The notes under the pieces were generated by a model that did no database searches, was not told the DNA's origin, and worked only from the letters and a program-made list of their open reading frames with translations. Below are positions 7,138-14,061 of a stretch of DNA of 24,879 bases, one piece after another (the stretch's first letter is position 1; the number at the start of each line of letters is the position of its first letter). The DNA is from Bacillota bacterium (lineage in GTDB: Bacteria; Bacillota; Dethiobacteria; DTU022), in assembly GCA_012510325.1 (NCBI GenBank), contig JAAZIG010000068.1, forward strand, positions 1 to 24,879. The letters are read 5' to 3'. The translations under genes were made by a program, and so were the position numbers.

Positions 7138-8082
7138 TTAGTCAAACAGAGCGCTCACCGAACGCTCTTCGCTGATGCGGACGATGGCCTCCCCGATGAG
7201 CGGCGCCACCGAGAGTCCGTGAAATTTGTTCGCCGGCAGGCTCTCATCTACAGGGATGGAATTGGTATAGACCACCTCTTCGATAGAAGCGCCGCGCAGC
7301 CTTTCCAGCGCCGGCCCTGAGAAAACCGGATGGCTGCAGCAGACGTACACTTCCAGAGCGCCTTCCCTTTTCAAGGCTTCGCCGCCCAGCACGATAGTTC
7401 CGGCAGTATCGATAATATCATCGATGAGGATGGTCACCCTGTTTTTGACCTCGCCGATGATATTGACCACCTCAACCTGATTGGGGGCGGGTCTCTTCTT
7501 GTCAATGACGGCGATGGGCAGCCCCAGGCGGTTGGCCAGTTCGCGAGCCCTGGTCACCCCGCCGAGATCGGGAGAGACGACGACGCCCTCGCCGCGGATC
7601 TCTTTCTGTTTCAGATAGTTCGCGAGGATGGGGACCGCGGTAAGATGATCGAAGGGAATGTCAAAAAAACCCTGGATCTGCCCGGCGTGCAGATCCATCG
7701 CCACCACCCGGCTGGCCCCGGCTGCCGTGATCAGATCGGCCAACAGCTTGGCGGTGATCGGATCCCGCGCTCTGGTCTTGCGGTCCTGGCGGGCATAGCC
7801 ATAATAAGGCACCACGGCATTTACAGAGTGAGCAGAAGCTCTTTTCATGGCATCGATCAAAATAAGCAGCTCCATGATATGCTCGTTAGCCGGATAGCAC
7901 AGGGGCTGGATCAGAAAAACATTCTTCCCGCGAACGCTCTCTTGAATCCCGATGCGGATCTCCCCGTCGCTAAAGCGGCCCACTTCCGCTTCACCCAGGG
8001 GTATCCCGATATGATCGGCGATCTCTTGGGCCAGACTGCGATTGGCGCTGCCGCTAAAGATTTTAATTTTATTTTTGCCCAT
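7138..8082 (-). CDS. prs: ribose-phosphate pyrophosphokinase (PRPP synthase)
   Basis: Prs makes phosphoribosyl pyrophosphate from ribose 5-phosphate and ATP, feeding purine, pyrimidine, NAD, His and Trp synthesis. At 314 residues it is close to the B. subtilis enzyme (317). Visible signatures are FSGSANRSLAQEIADHIG at the N-terminus, YYGYARQDRK, DLHAGQIQGFFDIPFDHL, VVSPDLGGVTRAR, the flexible loop KKRPAPNQVEV and the PRPP-binding loop IDDIIDTAGT. The ATG at 8082 has GGGAGGGG upstream. It lies 48 bp after glmU with no terminator between, so glmU-prs is probably one transcript, as in Bacillus. Its product is the substrate of the nearby pncB. Confidence 0.98.
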   Translation of the reverse strand: MGKNKIKIFSGSANRSLAQEIADHIGIPLGEAEVGRFSDGEIRIGIQESVRGKNVFLIQPLCYPANEHIMELLILIDAMKRASAHSVNAVVPYYGYARQDRKTRARDPITAKLLADLITAAGASRVVAMDLHAGQIQGFFDIPFDHLTAVPILANYLKQKEIRGEGVVVSPDLGGVTRARELANRLGLPIAVIDKKRPAPNQVEVVNIIGEVKNRVTILIDDIIDTAGTIVLGGEALKREGALEVYVCCSHPVFSGPALERLRGASIEEVVYTNSIPVDESLPANKFHGLSVAPLIGEAIVRISEERSVSALFD

Positions 8083-8130
8083 CTGCTTACCCCTCCCACT
8101 GATAGAATTGGGATCTCTACCCTGTTTAAT

Positions 8131-9528
8131 TCACTCCTTCTCTGCGCTCTCCTTCTTCTCCTGCCGCTCTTCCTTTCCCAGCATCCGTTTCCCCAGGCCG
8201 GCGCAGTTTTTTTGCTCCGACCGGGTGATGGCCAGCGCTCCGGCGGGCACATCGTCAGTTACGGTGGAGCCGGCGGCAACGAAAGCGCCTGCGCCAATCT
8301 CCACAGGAGAGATCAGGTTGCTGTTGCAGCCGATGAAAGCCCCTTCCCGGATCAGGGAGCGGTGTTTCCTGCGCCCGTCAAAATTGGCTACAATAACTCC
8401 GGCTCCGATGTTGACTTCCCCCTCGATATCGACATCCCCGGCATAGCTGTGGTGGGGCAACTTGCTCTTCGCCCCGATTGTGGAGTTTTTCACCTCAACA
8501 AAGTCACCGATCCTGACCTGCGGACCGATGCGGCAGCCGGGGCGAATATTGGCGAAGGGGCCGACTGTCGCCCCGCTCTCGATGACGCTCTCGGCGACAA
8601 CAGACTGCCTTATGACCACCCCGTCCCCGATCTGCGCGCTCAAAAGATGAGCCCCCGGGCCGATGCGGCAGCCGGAGCCGATAGTAGTCTCCCCTTCGAT
8701 CAGAGTCTGCGGCAGAAGGACCGTCTCCGCTTCGATCCTGACACCATAATCGATATAGGTGGACGAGGGATCGAGCATCGCCACGCCCTGCTCCATCAAA
8801 GCGCGGTTGATCCGCCCGCGCATAATCGCCGCCGCTTCGGCAAGCTGACAGCGGTCGTTGATCCCCTGGGCGGCGGGCCAGCACTCGTTGAGGCAGGCGC
8901 CGATTAGATAGCCCTGCTCTCTCATCAGGGGAAGAACATCGGTAAGGTAATATTCCTGCTGGATATTTTTGGGGGAGAGGAGAGGAAGAAATTTTCGAAG
9001 AAGTTTCAGATCAAAACAGTAGGTTCCGCTGTTGATTTCACCAATATCTCTTTCCGCCGGGGAGGCATCGCCTTCCTCAACGATTCGCAATACCGAACCG
9101 TCCTGACCGCGAATCACCCTCCCGTAGCCCGTCGGATCCGGGGGCACCGCTGTCATCACGGTGGCGGCGCTGTCACCGTGCGCCCGGAGAAGCCGCTCCA
9201 GATCACCTTTTTCGAGCAAAGGGGTGTCGCCGCAAAGAACCAGCAGACATCCTTCCTCCGGCAGATACGGCAGCGCCTGCATGAGGGCATGTCCCGTTCC
9301 CAGCTGTTTTTCCTGAACAGCGTAGCTCCAGCGCTCACCGATGGTTTCTCTGACCTGGTCCGCCCCGCGGCCGATAACAATAACAAGATCTTTGGCAACA
9401 GCGGCGGCGCTGTCCAAAATATAGCTCAGCAGCGGCCGACCGCACAGGGGGTGCAGCACCTTCGGCAAAGCAGAGCGCATTCTTTTTCCCTCCCCTGCTG
9501 CCAGGATCACTGCCTGTAATTCTCCCAT
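8131..9528 (-). CDS. glmU: bifunctional N-acetylglucosamine-1-phosphate uridyltransferase / glucosamine-1-phosphate acetyltransferase
   Basis: GlmU makes UDP-GlcNAc for peptidoglycan in two steps. The 465-residue protein has an N-terminal pyrophosphorylase domain (about 1-230) with LAAGEGKRMRS, LPKVLHPLCGRP, QEKQLGTGHA and CGDTPLL. The C-terminal left-handed beta-helix (about 250-450) is built from hexapeptide repeats and contains KLPHHSYAGD, NIGAGVIVANFDG and GAFIGCNSNLI, the acetyltransferase site. The last residues are Lys/Glu-rich. The ATG at 9528 follows GAGGAG closely. It lies between spoVG and prs, the same order as in B. subtilis. Confidence 0.98.
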   Translation of the reverse strand: MGELQAVILAAGEGKRMRSALPKVLHPLCGRPLLSYILDSAAAVAKDLVIVIGRGADQVRETIGERWSYAVQEKQLGTGHALMQALPYLPEEGCLLVLCGDTPLLEKGDLERLLRAHGDSAATVMTAVPPDPTGYGRVIRGQDGSVLRIVEEGDASPAERDIGEINSGTYCFDLKLLRKFLPLLSPKNIQQEYYLTDVLPLMREQGYLIGACLNECWPAAQGINDRCQLAEAAAIMRGRINRALMEQGVAMLDPSSTYIDYGVRIEAETVLLPQTLIEGETTIGSGCRIGPGAHLLSAQIGDGVVIRQSVVAESVIESGATVGPFANIRPGCRIGPQVRIGDFVEVKNSTIGAKSKLPHHSYAGDVDIEGEVNIGAGVIVANFDGRRKHRSLIREGAFIGCNSNLISPVEIGAGAFVAAGSTVTDDVPAGALAITRSEQKNCAGLGKRMLGKEERQEKKESAEKE

Positions 9529-9541
9529 AGGAGCTCCTCCT

Positions 9542-9569
9542 CAGGTGTAAATTTCACCTGTACATTATA
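9542..9569 (-). promoter_or_regulatory. glmU -10 box with an inverted repeat over the predicted start
   Basis: On the minus strand TATAAT lies at 9564-9569 with no convincing -35. Immediately downstream, CAGGTG and CACCTG (9542-9560) form a 6-bp inverted repeat with a 7-bp spacer, covering about +1 to +15 of the transcript. It could be an operator or a small leader hairpin. Both elements are visible; the function is inferred. Confidence 0.4.
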
Positions 9570-9598
9570 CTACAGGCAGCAGTGGAGAGACAGGGCGT

Positions 9599-9889
9599 CT
9601 AACCCTCGGCAGTTATGGTCTCCTGCTCCGCTTCGGCAAGTTCGGAAAAATAAACATCCAATATGGCTTCCTGGATCTCCTGCCTGGCGCCGGTATTGAT
9701 CGGATGAGCGATATCCTTGAACTCGCCGTTGGGGGTCCGCTTGCTGGGCATAGCCACAAAAAACCCATTGTTCCCCTCGATAACCCGGACATCATGGACC
9801 ACAAACTGATCATTTAACGTAACCGAGACAATAGCCCTCATCTTACCTTCATCGTTGAACCTTCTGATCCGGACATCTGTTACTTTCAA
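9599..9889 (-). CDS. spoVG: septation / sporulation regulator SpoVG
   Basis: SpoVG is a small conserved nucleic-acid-binding regulator affecting septation, sporulation and surface polymers. The 96-residue protein matches the family nearly throughout: VTDVRIRRF, GKMRAIVSVTLNDQFVVHD, IEGNNGFFVAMPSKRTP and GEFKDIAHPIN. I chose TTG at 9889, because AAGGTGG lies about 6 nt upstream and the product then begins MKVTDVR as in homologues. A GTG at 9898 would overlap that ribosome-binding site. It lies upstream of glmU, as in Bacillus, and carries a perfect sigma-H promoter. Confidence 0.96.
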   Translation of the reverse strand: MKVTDVRIRRFNDEGKMRAIVSVTLNDQFVVHDVRVIEGNNGFFVAMPSKRTPNGEFKDIAHPINTGARQEIQEAILDVYFSELAEAEQETITAEG

Positions 9890-9950
9890 AAGTCCCACCT
9901 TCCCGGTATTAAAATTGACAAATACCCGTCAATCTTCTTAATGATGAAAA

Positions 9951-9980
9951 TAATTCAATGATCAGTCGAGAAAATCCTGC
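9951..9980 (-). promoter_or_regulatory. sigma-H promoter of spoVG
   Basis: On the minus strand GCAGGATTT (9972-9980), a 12-bp spacer and ATTGAATTA (9951-9959) match every position of the sigma-H consensus RnAGGAwwW, 11-12 bp, RnnGAATww. The spoVG promoter of B. subtilis is the classic sigma-H promoter, so both gene and sequence agree. The leader to the TTG start is about 55 nt. Confidence 0.85.
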
Positions 9981-9983
9981 CTG

Positions 9984-10012
9984 TTTAAGAATAATTTAAT
10001 ATTTTTCTTAAA
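9984..10012. promoter_or_regulatory. AT-rich inverted repeat just upstream of the spoVG promoter
   Basis: TTTAAGAA (9984-9991) and TTCTTAAA (10005-10012) are perfect inverted arms around a purely A/T 13-bp centre. The element lies between the stop codon of the nucleotidyltransferase gene and the spoVG -35 box. In B. subtilis an AT-rich block at this place is bound by AbrB, and abrB is present in this window. It could instead be a weak terminator. Confidence 0.4.
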
Positions 10013-10777
10013 TTATTGTCTATCTTTGTCCTGAAGAGCTTGCCGGACCACCTCCAAATCGCTTGTTTTGTCGACATCGGTCCCGATCTCGACCAAATCG
10101 CAGGGAACGGCACGAGCCCTGGCCTGAAACATCGCCGAGAGATAGCGCTCCAGCTCGCCCACCGTCAGCCGGTTGAACAAAAATTTTAAAATTAGACCGA
10201 CCGGGAGAATACGGAGCAGCTTTAACGGTTTTTTCCGGTAGAGCACGAATTGATCGAGCCGGTGCCGACAGCGGGCAAACCAAGCCGGGCGGAGCAAAGC
10301 CATGTTGCCTCCGGTAAAACAGCCGTCGCGCAGCCGGACATAGGTCCGCTGCATCTGCGGAAAGCGCTCCCGGCAGCTCTCCCGGGTAAGGATGGGATAG
10401 TAAAAATCATCGTCAAAGGGGCGGCAGAGCTCGATAAAGCGGGTGATCGTCCCCTCATTGACCAGGGGAATGTCTCCCGTCAGGAGCAGGCACGGACGCT
10501 CCTGATCGCTCCTGTTCAAACCAGCAGCGGCATTTTCCAGCATGCTCCCCGCTTCGGCAACGGGGGTAAAGCGGTAACCCTGCTCGAGCAGCCCGGACAG
10601 CTCCCGAAGCGGGCCGACAACGATCACCTTGTCGACGGGGCCGGCTCCGGCCAGGGCTTCAAGAATATAGGCCAGCATGGGCCGGCCCAAAAGATCGATA
10701 AAAGCCTTGTTGGAGACGCCCTCCGCTCTTGTCAGCGGTTCAGCGCCTCCCCCTGCCAGCACAACGGCATCAACCAT
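10013..10777 (-). CDS. nucleotidyltransferase family protein (GlmU/MobA-like GT-A fold), substrate unknown
   Basis: The 254-residue protein has the N-terminal signature of NTP-sugar transferases, VVLAGGGAEPLTRAEGVSNK, followed by AFIDLLGRPMLAYILEAL. A metal-binding Asp lies in LLLTGDIPLVNEG. It would transfer a nucleotide to a sugar phosphate or cofactor, but nothing in the sequence names the acceptor. The C-terminal half (RKKPLKLLRILPVGLILKFL, then EIGTDVDKTSDLEVV) lacks the beta-helix of GlmU. The ATG at 10777 follows AAGGAG by 7 nt; an upstream in-frame ATG at 10906 lies inside ispE and is unlikely. It starts 19 bp after ispE and is surely in the same operon, in the place of purR-ridA of B. 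subtilis. Confidence 0.85.
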   Translation of the reverse strand: MVDAVVLAGGGAEPLTRAEGVSNKAFIDLLGRPMLAYILEALAGAGPVDKVIVVGPLRELSGLLEQGYRFTPVAEAGSMLENAAAGLNRSDQERPCLLLTGDIPLVNEGTITRFIELCRPFDDDFYYPILTRESCRERFPQMQRTYVRLRDGCFTGGNMALLRPAWFARCRHRLDQFVLYRKKPLKLLRILPVGLILKFLFNRLTVGELERYLSAMFQARARAVPCDLVEIGTDVDKTSDLEVVRQALQDKDRQ

Positions 10778-10796
10778 AAGCTCACTCCTTCGGTGA

Positions 10797-11669
10797 TCAG
10801 CTCTGTTGCTCTTGTGAGGCGGTCCAGCATAAAAAGGCCCGGTTACCCGCCTCCTCCAGCGCGCGCGCCGCCTCCCGGGCGGCAGAGATATCTTCCACCA
10901 GGGCAAAATATGTCGGACCGCTCCCGGAGAGGGCCGCTGGAAGCCCCAGACTGAGAAATTGACTTTTTAGCTTTTTCAAAGACGGATGAGCAGGCAAAAC
11001 CGCCTCCTCGAGGGTGTTGAGCGCCCCCCGGGAAAACCACTCCCGCAGCAGCTCGGCGCTCCTCTCCCGGAGCGCCCTCAGCAGCGGTTCCAGCGGCGGT
11101 TGCCCGAATTGCGTCGGCTCAAGAGCGCTGTAAACCTGTCCTGTGGCCAGGGAAAGACCCCGCGGGAGAGCGAGCACAACCCAGTAACAGGGCAGCGGGG
11201 GCAGCGGCGCAATCTGTTCACCGCGCCCCCGGGCTAGAGCGGTGCCTCCGCGGAGACAGTACGGGACATCGGAACCGATCTGCGCGCCCAGCTCCGCCAG
11301 CTCCGTCCTGCTCAGGCCGAGGGCCCAGTAAGCGTTGAGCCCTTTTAAAGCGGCGGCGGCATCGCTGCTGCCTCCGCCCAGCCCCGCGGCTGCGGGGATG
11401 CTTTTGTACAGACTGATCTTCACCCCCGGCAGAGCAGCCCCCGCTCTCTTACAGAGCAGGTCCGCCGCCCGGCAAACGAGATTTGCCCTTCCGGACAGCG
11501 CCGGACTGGAACAAAAAAAAGTATAACCCCTCCCGCGGCAGGGCTCCAGAACAATGGTATCGGCCAGCGAAAGCTGCTGCATCACTGTGGCGATATCATG
11601 ATAACCGTCCGTCCGCCGTCCGAGGACGGTGAGCCCGAGGTTGATCTTCGCCGGTGCCCTGATCAGCAT
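10797..11669 (-). CDS. ispE: 4-diphosphocytidyl-2-C-methyl-D-erythritol kinase
   Basis: IspE phosphorylates CDP-methylerythritol in the MEP route to isoprenoids. It is a GHMP kinase: APAKINLGL near the N-terminus carries the conserved Lys, PAAAGLGGGSSDAAAAL is the ATP-binding loop, and SDVPYCLRGG gives the catalytic Asp region. ALSGSGPTYFAL matches the third GHMP motif. It has 290 residues from ATG 11669, which matches homologues that begin a few residues before APAKIN. In-frame alternatives are GTG 11687 and ATG 11681; the latter is closer to the GGGG-TGGAG sequence, so the start could be four residues earlier. It begins about 20 bp after the pncB stop codon. In Bacillus ispE follows sspF directly; here two NAD-salvage genes intervene. 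Confidence 0.95.
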   Translation of the reverse strand: MLIRAPAKINLGLTVLGRRTDGYHDIATVMQQLSLADTIVLEPCRGRGYTFFCSSPALSGRANLVCRAADLLCKRAGAALPGVKISLYKSIPAAAGLGGGSSDAAAALKGLNAYWALGLSRTELAELGAQIGSDVPYCLRGGTALARGRGEQIAPLPPLPCYWVVLALPRGLSLATGQVYSALEPTQFGQPPLEPLLRALRERSAELLREWFSRGALNTLEEAVLPAHPSLKKLKSQFLSLGLPAALSGSGPTYFALVEDISAAREAARALEEAGNRAFLCWTASQEQQS

Positions 11670-11689
11670 CGCTGAGTGCATCTCCACCC

Positions 11690-12721
11690 CTAAGCCATCT
11701 TGACGAGGCGGGGGTTTTCGGTTAACCCGGGAATGCGCCCTCTTTTGGCCACCGCTTTTCCGCCGATCTCTTTTAAATCCAAAGTCATATCGATCCCCGG
11801 AGCGCGGGAGATATAACTGCCCACTCCGAAAGCATCCGCCTCCACTGCAGCAAGACGGGAAATCCGCTCCGGGTTGAGCCCCCCGGAGACGACGATCTTC
11901 ACCGCGGGATACCCCGCCTGATCGAGACGGGCGCGCACTTCGCGGACCAGCGCCGGAGTGACTCCGCCCCTCTCTTTGGGGGTATCGAGCCGGATTGCCG
12001 AAAGGCTGTCCTCCAGAGCCCGGGCCACCCGGAGCGCCTCCTCGGCCTCGTCCTTAAAGGTATCCACCAGAATAATCCGCGGTTCGCCGGAGGGAACGAA
12101 AGCATCGTAAGCCCGGGCCAGTTTCACCGAATCGCCGACGATGAGGAAGGCGGCATGAGGCACCGTCCCGGAAGGTCTTTCTTGCAGCAACCGGGCGCCC
12201 AGGACGCAGCTAAACCCGTCGGCCCCGGCGATGACCGCCGCCCTCTCCATCACCGGAGCGACAGCGGGATGAAGATGACGGGCTCCGAAGCAGAGCAGGG
12301 TCCTATCACCGGCGGCCTCCCGGCATGCCCCCGCCGCCGTGGCCCACCCGCTGGCGCTGGCCAGAATACCCAGCAGCGGGGTCTCATAGATTCCGAATTT
12401 TCCGTAAGGCCCGCGCAGCCGCATCACCACTTCTTGCTCCTGCATCCGCTCCCCTTCGGGGATGCTCCAGATATCCACACCGGAGCGGCGCAGCAGGTGC
12501 AGCGCCTCCTCCAGCCCGGCAAAAAGACCGCTGCGGGAGGCGAAGATCTCCGCGGTGACCTCTGTTTGAGCCAGGTCCATCGAAGCGAGCAGCTCCCGGG
12601 CCCGGATAAAGTAGATATCGCTGGTCCAGCCTGCCTCGATCTCCTCATGGGTGGCCGAATGGAACCTCCGGGTTGGTTCGGAAAGAGCTTTCTCTATCTC
12701 AGCCAGCGTGATCAGATCCAT
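11690..12721 (-). CDS. pncB: nicotinate phosphoribosyltransferase (short NadC/PncB-like form)
   Basis: The enzyme joins nicotinate and PRPP to give nicotinate mononucleotide in NAD salvage. The 343-residue protein has the type II phosphoribosyltransferase layout. It has an N-terminal alpha/beta domain with SATHEEIEAGWTSDIYF and a barrel with GPYGKFGIYETPLLGILAS, CFGARHLHPAVAPVMERAA, IILVDTFKDEAEEAL and VVSGGLNPERISRL, ending in GVGSYIS. The ATG at 12721 lies 10 nt after GGGAGG; a TTG at 12730 is too close to that site. The upstream neighbour encodes a nicotinamidase-like enzyme 25 bp away, which makes nicotinate, so the pair forms a complete two-step salvage route. The PRPP supplier prs lies in the same window. 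Assignment to nicotinate rather than another base rests on family and context. Confidence 0.88.
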   Translation of the reverse strand: MDLITLAEIEKALSEPTRRFHSATHEEIEAGWTSDIYFIRARELLASMDLAQTEVTAEIFASRSGLFAGLEEALHLLRRSGVDIWSIPEGERMQEQEVVMRLRGPYGKFGIYETPLLGILASASGWATAAGACREAAGDRTLLCFGARHLHPAVAPVMERAAVIAGADGFSCVLGARLLQERPSGTVPHAAFLIVGDSVKLARAYDAFVPSGEPRIILVDTFKDEAEEALRVARALEDSLSAIRLDTPKERGGVTPALVREVRARLDQAGYPAVKIVVSGGLNPERISRLAAVEADAFGVGSYISRAPGIDMTLDLKEIGGKAVAKRGRIPGLTENPRLVKMA

Positions 12722-12746
12722 CTGCAGCAATCCTCCCTTTTTTTCC

Positions 12747-13262
12747 CTAGAGCATAGTCACGCCCAATGTTTTCTCCATCTCCTGCAGAGCGAACAGGTG
12801 GCTCTGCTCATCGATAGCAGCAACAGCTGCGGGGCTAACGGCAACCCGGTAATTCAGCATCCGCGCATCGGCAGCGGTGTAGAGCACACAGATATTGGTG
12901 ACTACGCCGCTCAGCTCAAGCTCCGCTATCCCCAGCTCTCGCAGGGTCAGATCGAGCTCCGTTCCAAAAAAAGCGCTGTAGCGTCGCTTGTAGATGAGCC
13001 TCTCTTCGGGCAGGGGGGCAAGCTCTTCAATAACTTCGCCACCGGGGTCCCCTTCCAGACAATGCGGGGGAAACATTTCGAATTCCAGATCGCCGCTGCG
13101 GTGGCGGTCGCAAATAAAGAGCACCGGATCCCCGCTCTTGCGGAACAGCTCCACCCTGGAGCGGACCGCCGGCACTACCTGCTGCGCCGCCGGCCCGATA
13201 TAGAGAGCGCCCTCGGGCTTGATAAAATCATTTAACATGTCGATAACCAGCAGGGCTTTCAT
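12747..13262 (-). CDS. pncA: nicotinamidase / isochorismatase-family cysteine hydrolase
   Basis: This 171-residue hydrolase probably converts nicotinamide to nicotinate. The catalytic triad of the family is visible: Asp8 in VIDMLNDF, Lys92 in IYKRRYSAFFGT and Cys125 in GVVTNICVLYTAADA. The metal-binding set of true nicotinamidases is also present as Asp52 and His54 (CDRH) plus His68 (PPHC). This supports nicotinamide as substrate over isochorismate. The ATG at 13262 follows GGGAGG by 6 nt; an ATG nine codons upstream has none. It is the first gene of a likely pncA-pncB-ispE-nucleotidyltransferase operon. A sigma-H-like promoter lies about 40 bp upstream. Confidence 0.88.
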   Translation of the reverse strand: MKALLVIDMLNDFIKPEGALYIGPAAQQVVPAVRSRVELFRKSGDPVLFICDRHRSGDLEFEMFPPHCLEGDPGGEVIEELAPLPEERLIYKRRYSAFFGTELDLTLRELGIAELELSGVVTNICVLYTAADARMLNYRVAVSPAAVAAIDEQSHLFALQEMEKTLGVTML

Positions 13263-13298
13263 CTCGTACCTCCCGTTGATGATTTTCAAATATAGAAA

Positions 13299-13327
13299 GT
13301 ATTCAACAGCCCCCGGTCTCTTCCTTT
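13299..13327 (-). promoter_or_regulatory. candidate sigma-H promoter of the pncA operon
   Basis: On the minus strand AAAGGAAGA (13319-13327), 11 bp, then GTTGAATAC (13299-13307) matches the sigma-H consensus with one mismatch in each box. No better sigma-A promoter is visible between the sspF terminator and pncA. Confidence 0.4.
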
Positions 13328-13340
13328 AAATAATCTTGAA

Positions 13341-13375
13341 TTTAAAAAGGTATGTCCGGTTTAACCGGACATACC
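13341..13375 (-). terminator. intrinsic terminator after sspF
   Basis: GGTATGTCCGGTT (13349-13361) and AACCGGACATACC (13363-13375) are perfect inverted arms. On the minus strand TTTTTAAA follows. The stem starts about 10 bp after the sspF stop codon, so sspF is a single-gene transcript. Confidence 0.85.
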
Positions 13376-13384
13376 CTGCCGTCT

Positions 13385-13561
13385 TTATGATTTCTTGCGG
13401 AGCGAACGCTCGGCCCGTTCGATAGCCCTGGCCACCAGGTTGCCGCACTGGCGGGAGCTAACACTGCCCCAGCCTTCACGGCGAACCAGATCGAGTACTC
13501 CCAGCTCTTCTGCAAGCTCAAGCTTGAGTTCTTCAGACATCACCGGGCGACGCCGTGCCAC
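13385..13561 (-). CDS. sspF: small acid-soluble spore protein, alpha/beta type, SspF-like
   Basis: These proteins coat and protect spore DNA. The 58-residue product begins ARRRPVMSEELKLELAEELG and contains GWGSVSSRQCGNLVARAIERAE, matching the SspF pattern xRRRxVMS, ELG and GWG...GN.V..AI. It lacks the usual glutamine-rich middle of major SASPs, as SspF does. I chose GTG at 13561 because GGAG lies 9 nt upstream and the product then starts like homologues. TTG 13570 and ATG 13567 are in frame but too close to the ribosome-binding site. It sits after veg, as in B. subtilis, with its own terminator and a sigma-G-like promoter. Confidence 0.93.
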   Translation of the reverse strand: MARRRPVMSEELKLELAEELGVLDLVRREGWGSVSSRQCGNLVARAIERAERSLRKKS

Positions 13562-13581
13562 TGACATCAACTCCTTTTAAA

Positions 13582-13610
13582 AATGATGAAATCTGACGGC
13601 GCTCTTATTC
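13582..13610 (-). promoter_or_regulatory. candidate sigma-G promoter of sspF
   Basis: On the minus strand GAATA (13606-13610), 17 bp and CATCATT (13582-13588) approach the forespore sigma-G pattern with one mismatch in each box. Initiation would fall just before the GGAG site, so the leader would be very short. SspF genes are forespore-expressed, which supports the idea, but the fit is imperfect. Confidence 0.35.
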
Positions 13611-13680
13611 TGTGATTAAAAGCGGTTTTTAAACGATCTGTTTAATGGAGGCGTTGTTAGCAATCTGCTTAATTTAACAG

Positions 13681-13714
13681 AGAACCGGAACCAGTCAAAA
13701 CCGGTTCCGGTTCT
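13681..13714 (-). terminator. hairpin after veg, probable terminator
   Basis: AGAACCGGAACC (13681-13692) and GGTTCCGGTTCT (13703-13714) are perfect 12-bp inverted arms with a 10-base loop. The hairpin lies 24 bp after the veg stop codon. The downstream minus-strand sequence is AT-rich but not a clean T run, so termination is inferred. Confidence 0.6.
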
Positions 13715-13737
13715 TTAACAGACATCTTTGGCAGCGG

Positions 13738-13998
13738 CTAGAGTCCGACAGAGCGTTTTTTCTCTTCGCGAAAGGTTAACTCAACTGTCTCGGTCAGCAC
13801 ATCGGCATAAGTGAAGGAAACCCTTTGGAAATAATTTTGTTCGTCGATACGAACAACAAAAATCGACGGATACGTTCTCTCCAGTATGCCCTCTTTTTCG
13901 AAAGTTCTTCGCCGCCCGCGGTTGGCTTTTAATCTAATTTTTTCTCCAACATGTGGTTCCAGCCGTTTACGGATCTCCAGAAGAACATCTTTGGACAA
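13738..13998 (-). CDS. veg: Veg protein
   Basis: Veg is a small, highly expressed protein of Firmicutes that in B. subtilis stimulates biofilm matrix genes and affects spore outgrowth. Key stretches match: GEKIRLKANRGRRRTFEKEG, ILERTYPSIFVVRID and RVSFTYADVLTETVELTF. The start TTG at 13998 lies 8 nt after AAGGTGG and gives 86 residues, the same as in B. subtilis. A GTG at 14010 lies inside that ribosome-binding site. The gene is monocistronic, between a strong promoter and a hairpin, and precedes sspF as in Bacillus. Confidence 0.95.
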   Translation of the reverse strand: MSKDVLLEIRKRLEPHVGEKIRLKANRGRRRTFEKEGILERTYPSIFVVRIDEQNYFQRVSFTYADVLTETVELTFREEKKRSVGL

Positions 13999-14031
13999 AG
14001 ACAAAACCACCTTACATTTACTTGTTATATT

Positions 14032-14061
14032 AGTTTAGCATAAATCTGCTTGTTTTGTCAA
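14032..14061 (-). promoter_or_regulatory. strong sigma-A promoter of veg
   Basis: On the minus strand TTGACA (14056-14061) is a perfect -35. After 18 bp comes TAAACT (14032-14037), preceded by TGC as an extended -10. The veg promoter is among the strongest known in B. subtilis. Confidence 0.8.

Noticed and set aside
7330..8907. A 525-codon plus-strand reading frame.
   Set aside because: It is antisense to prs and glmU, both of which are certain. It has no family signature and crosses the boundary between them.
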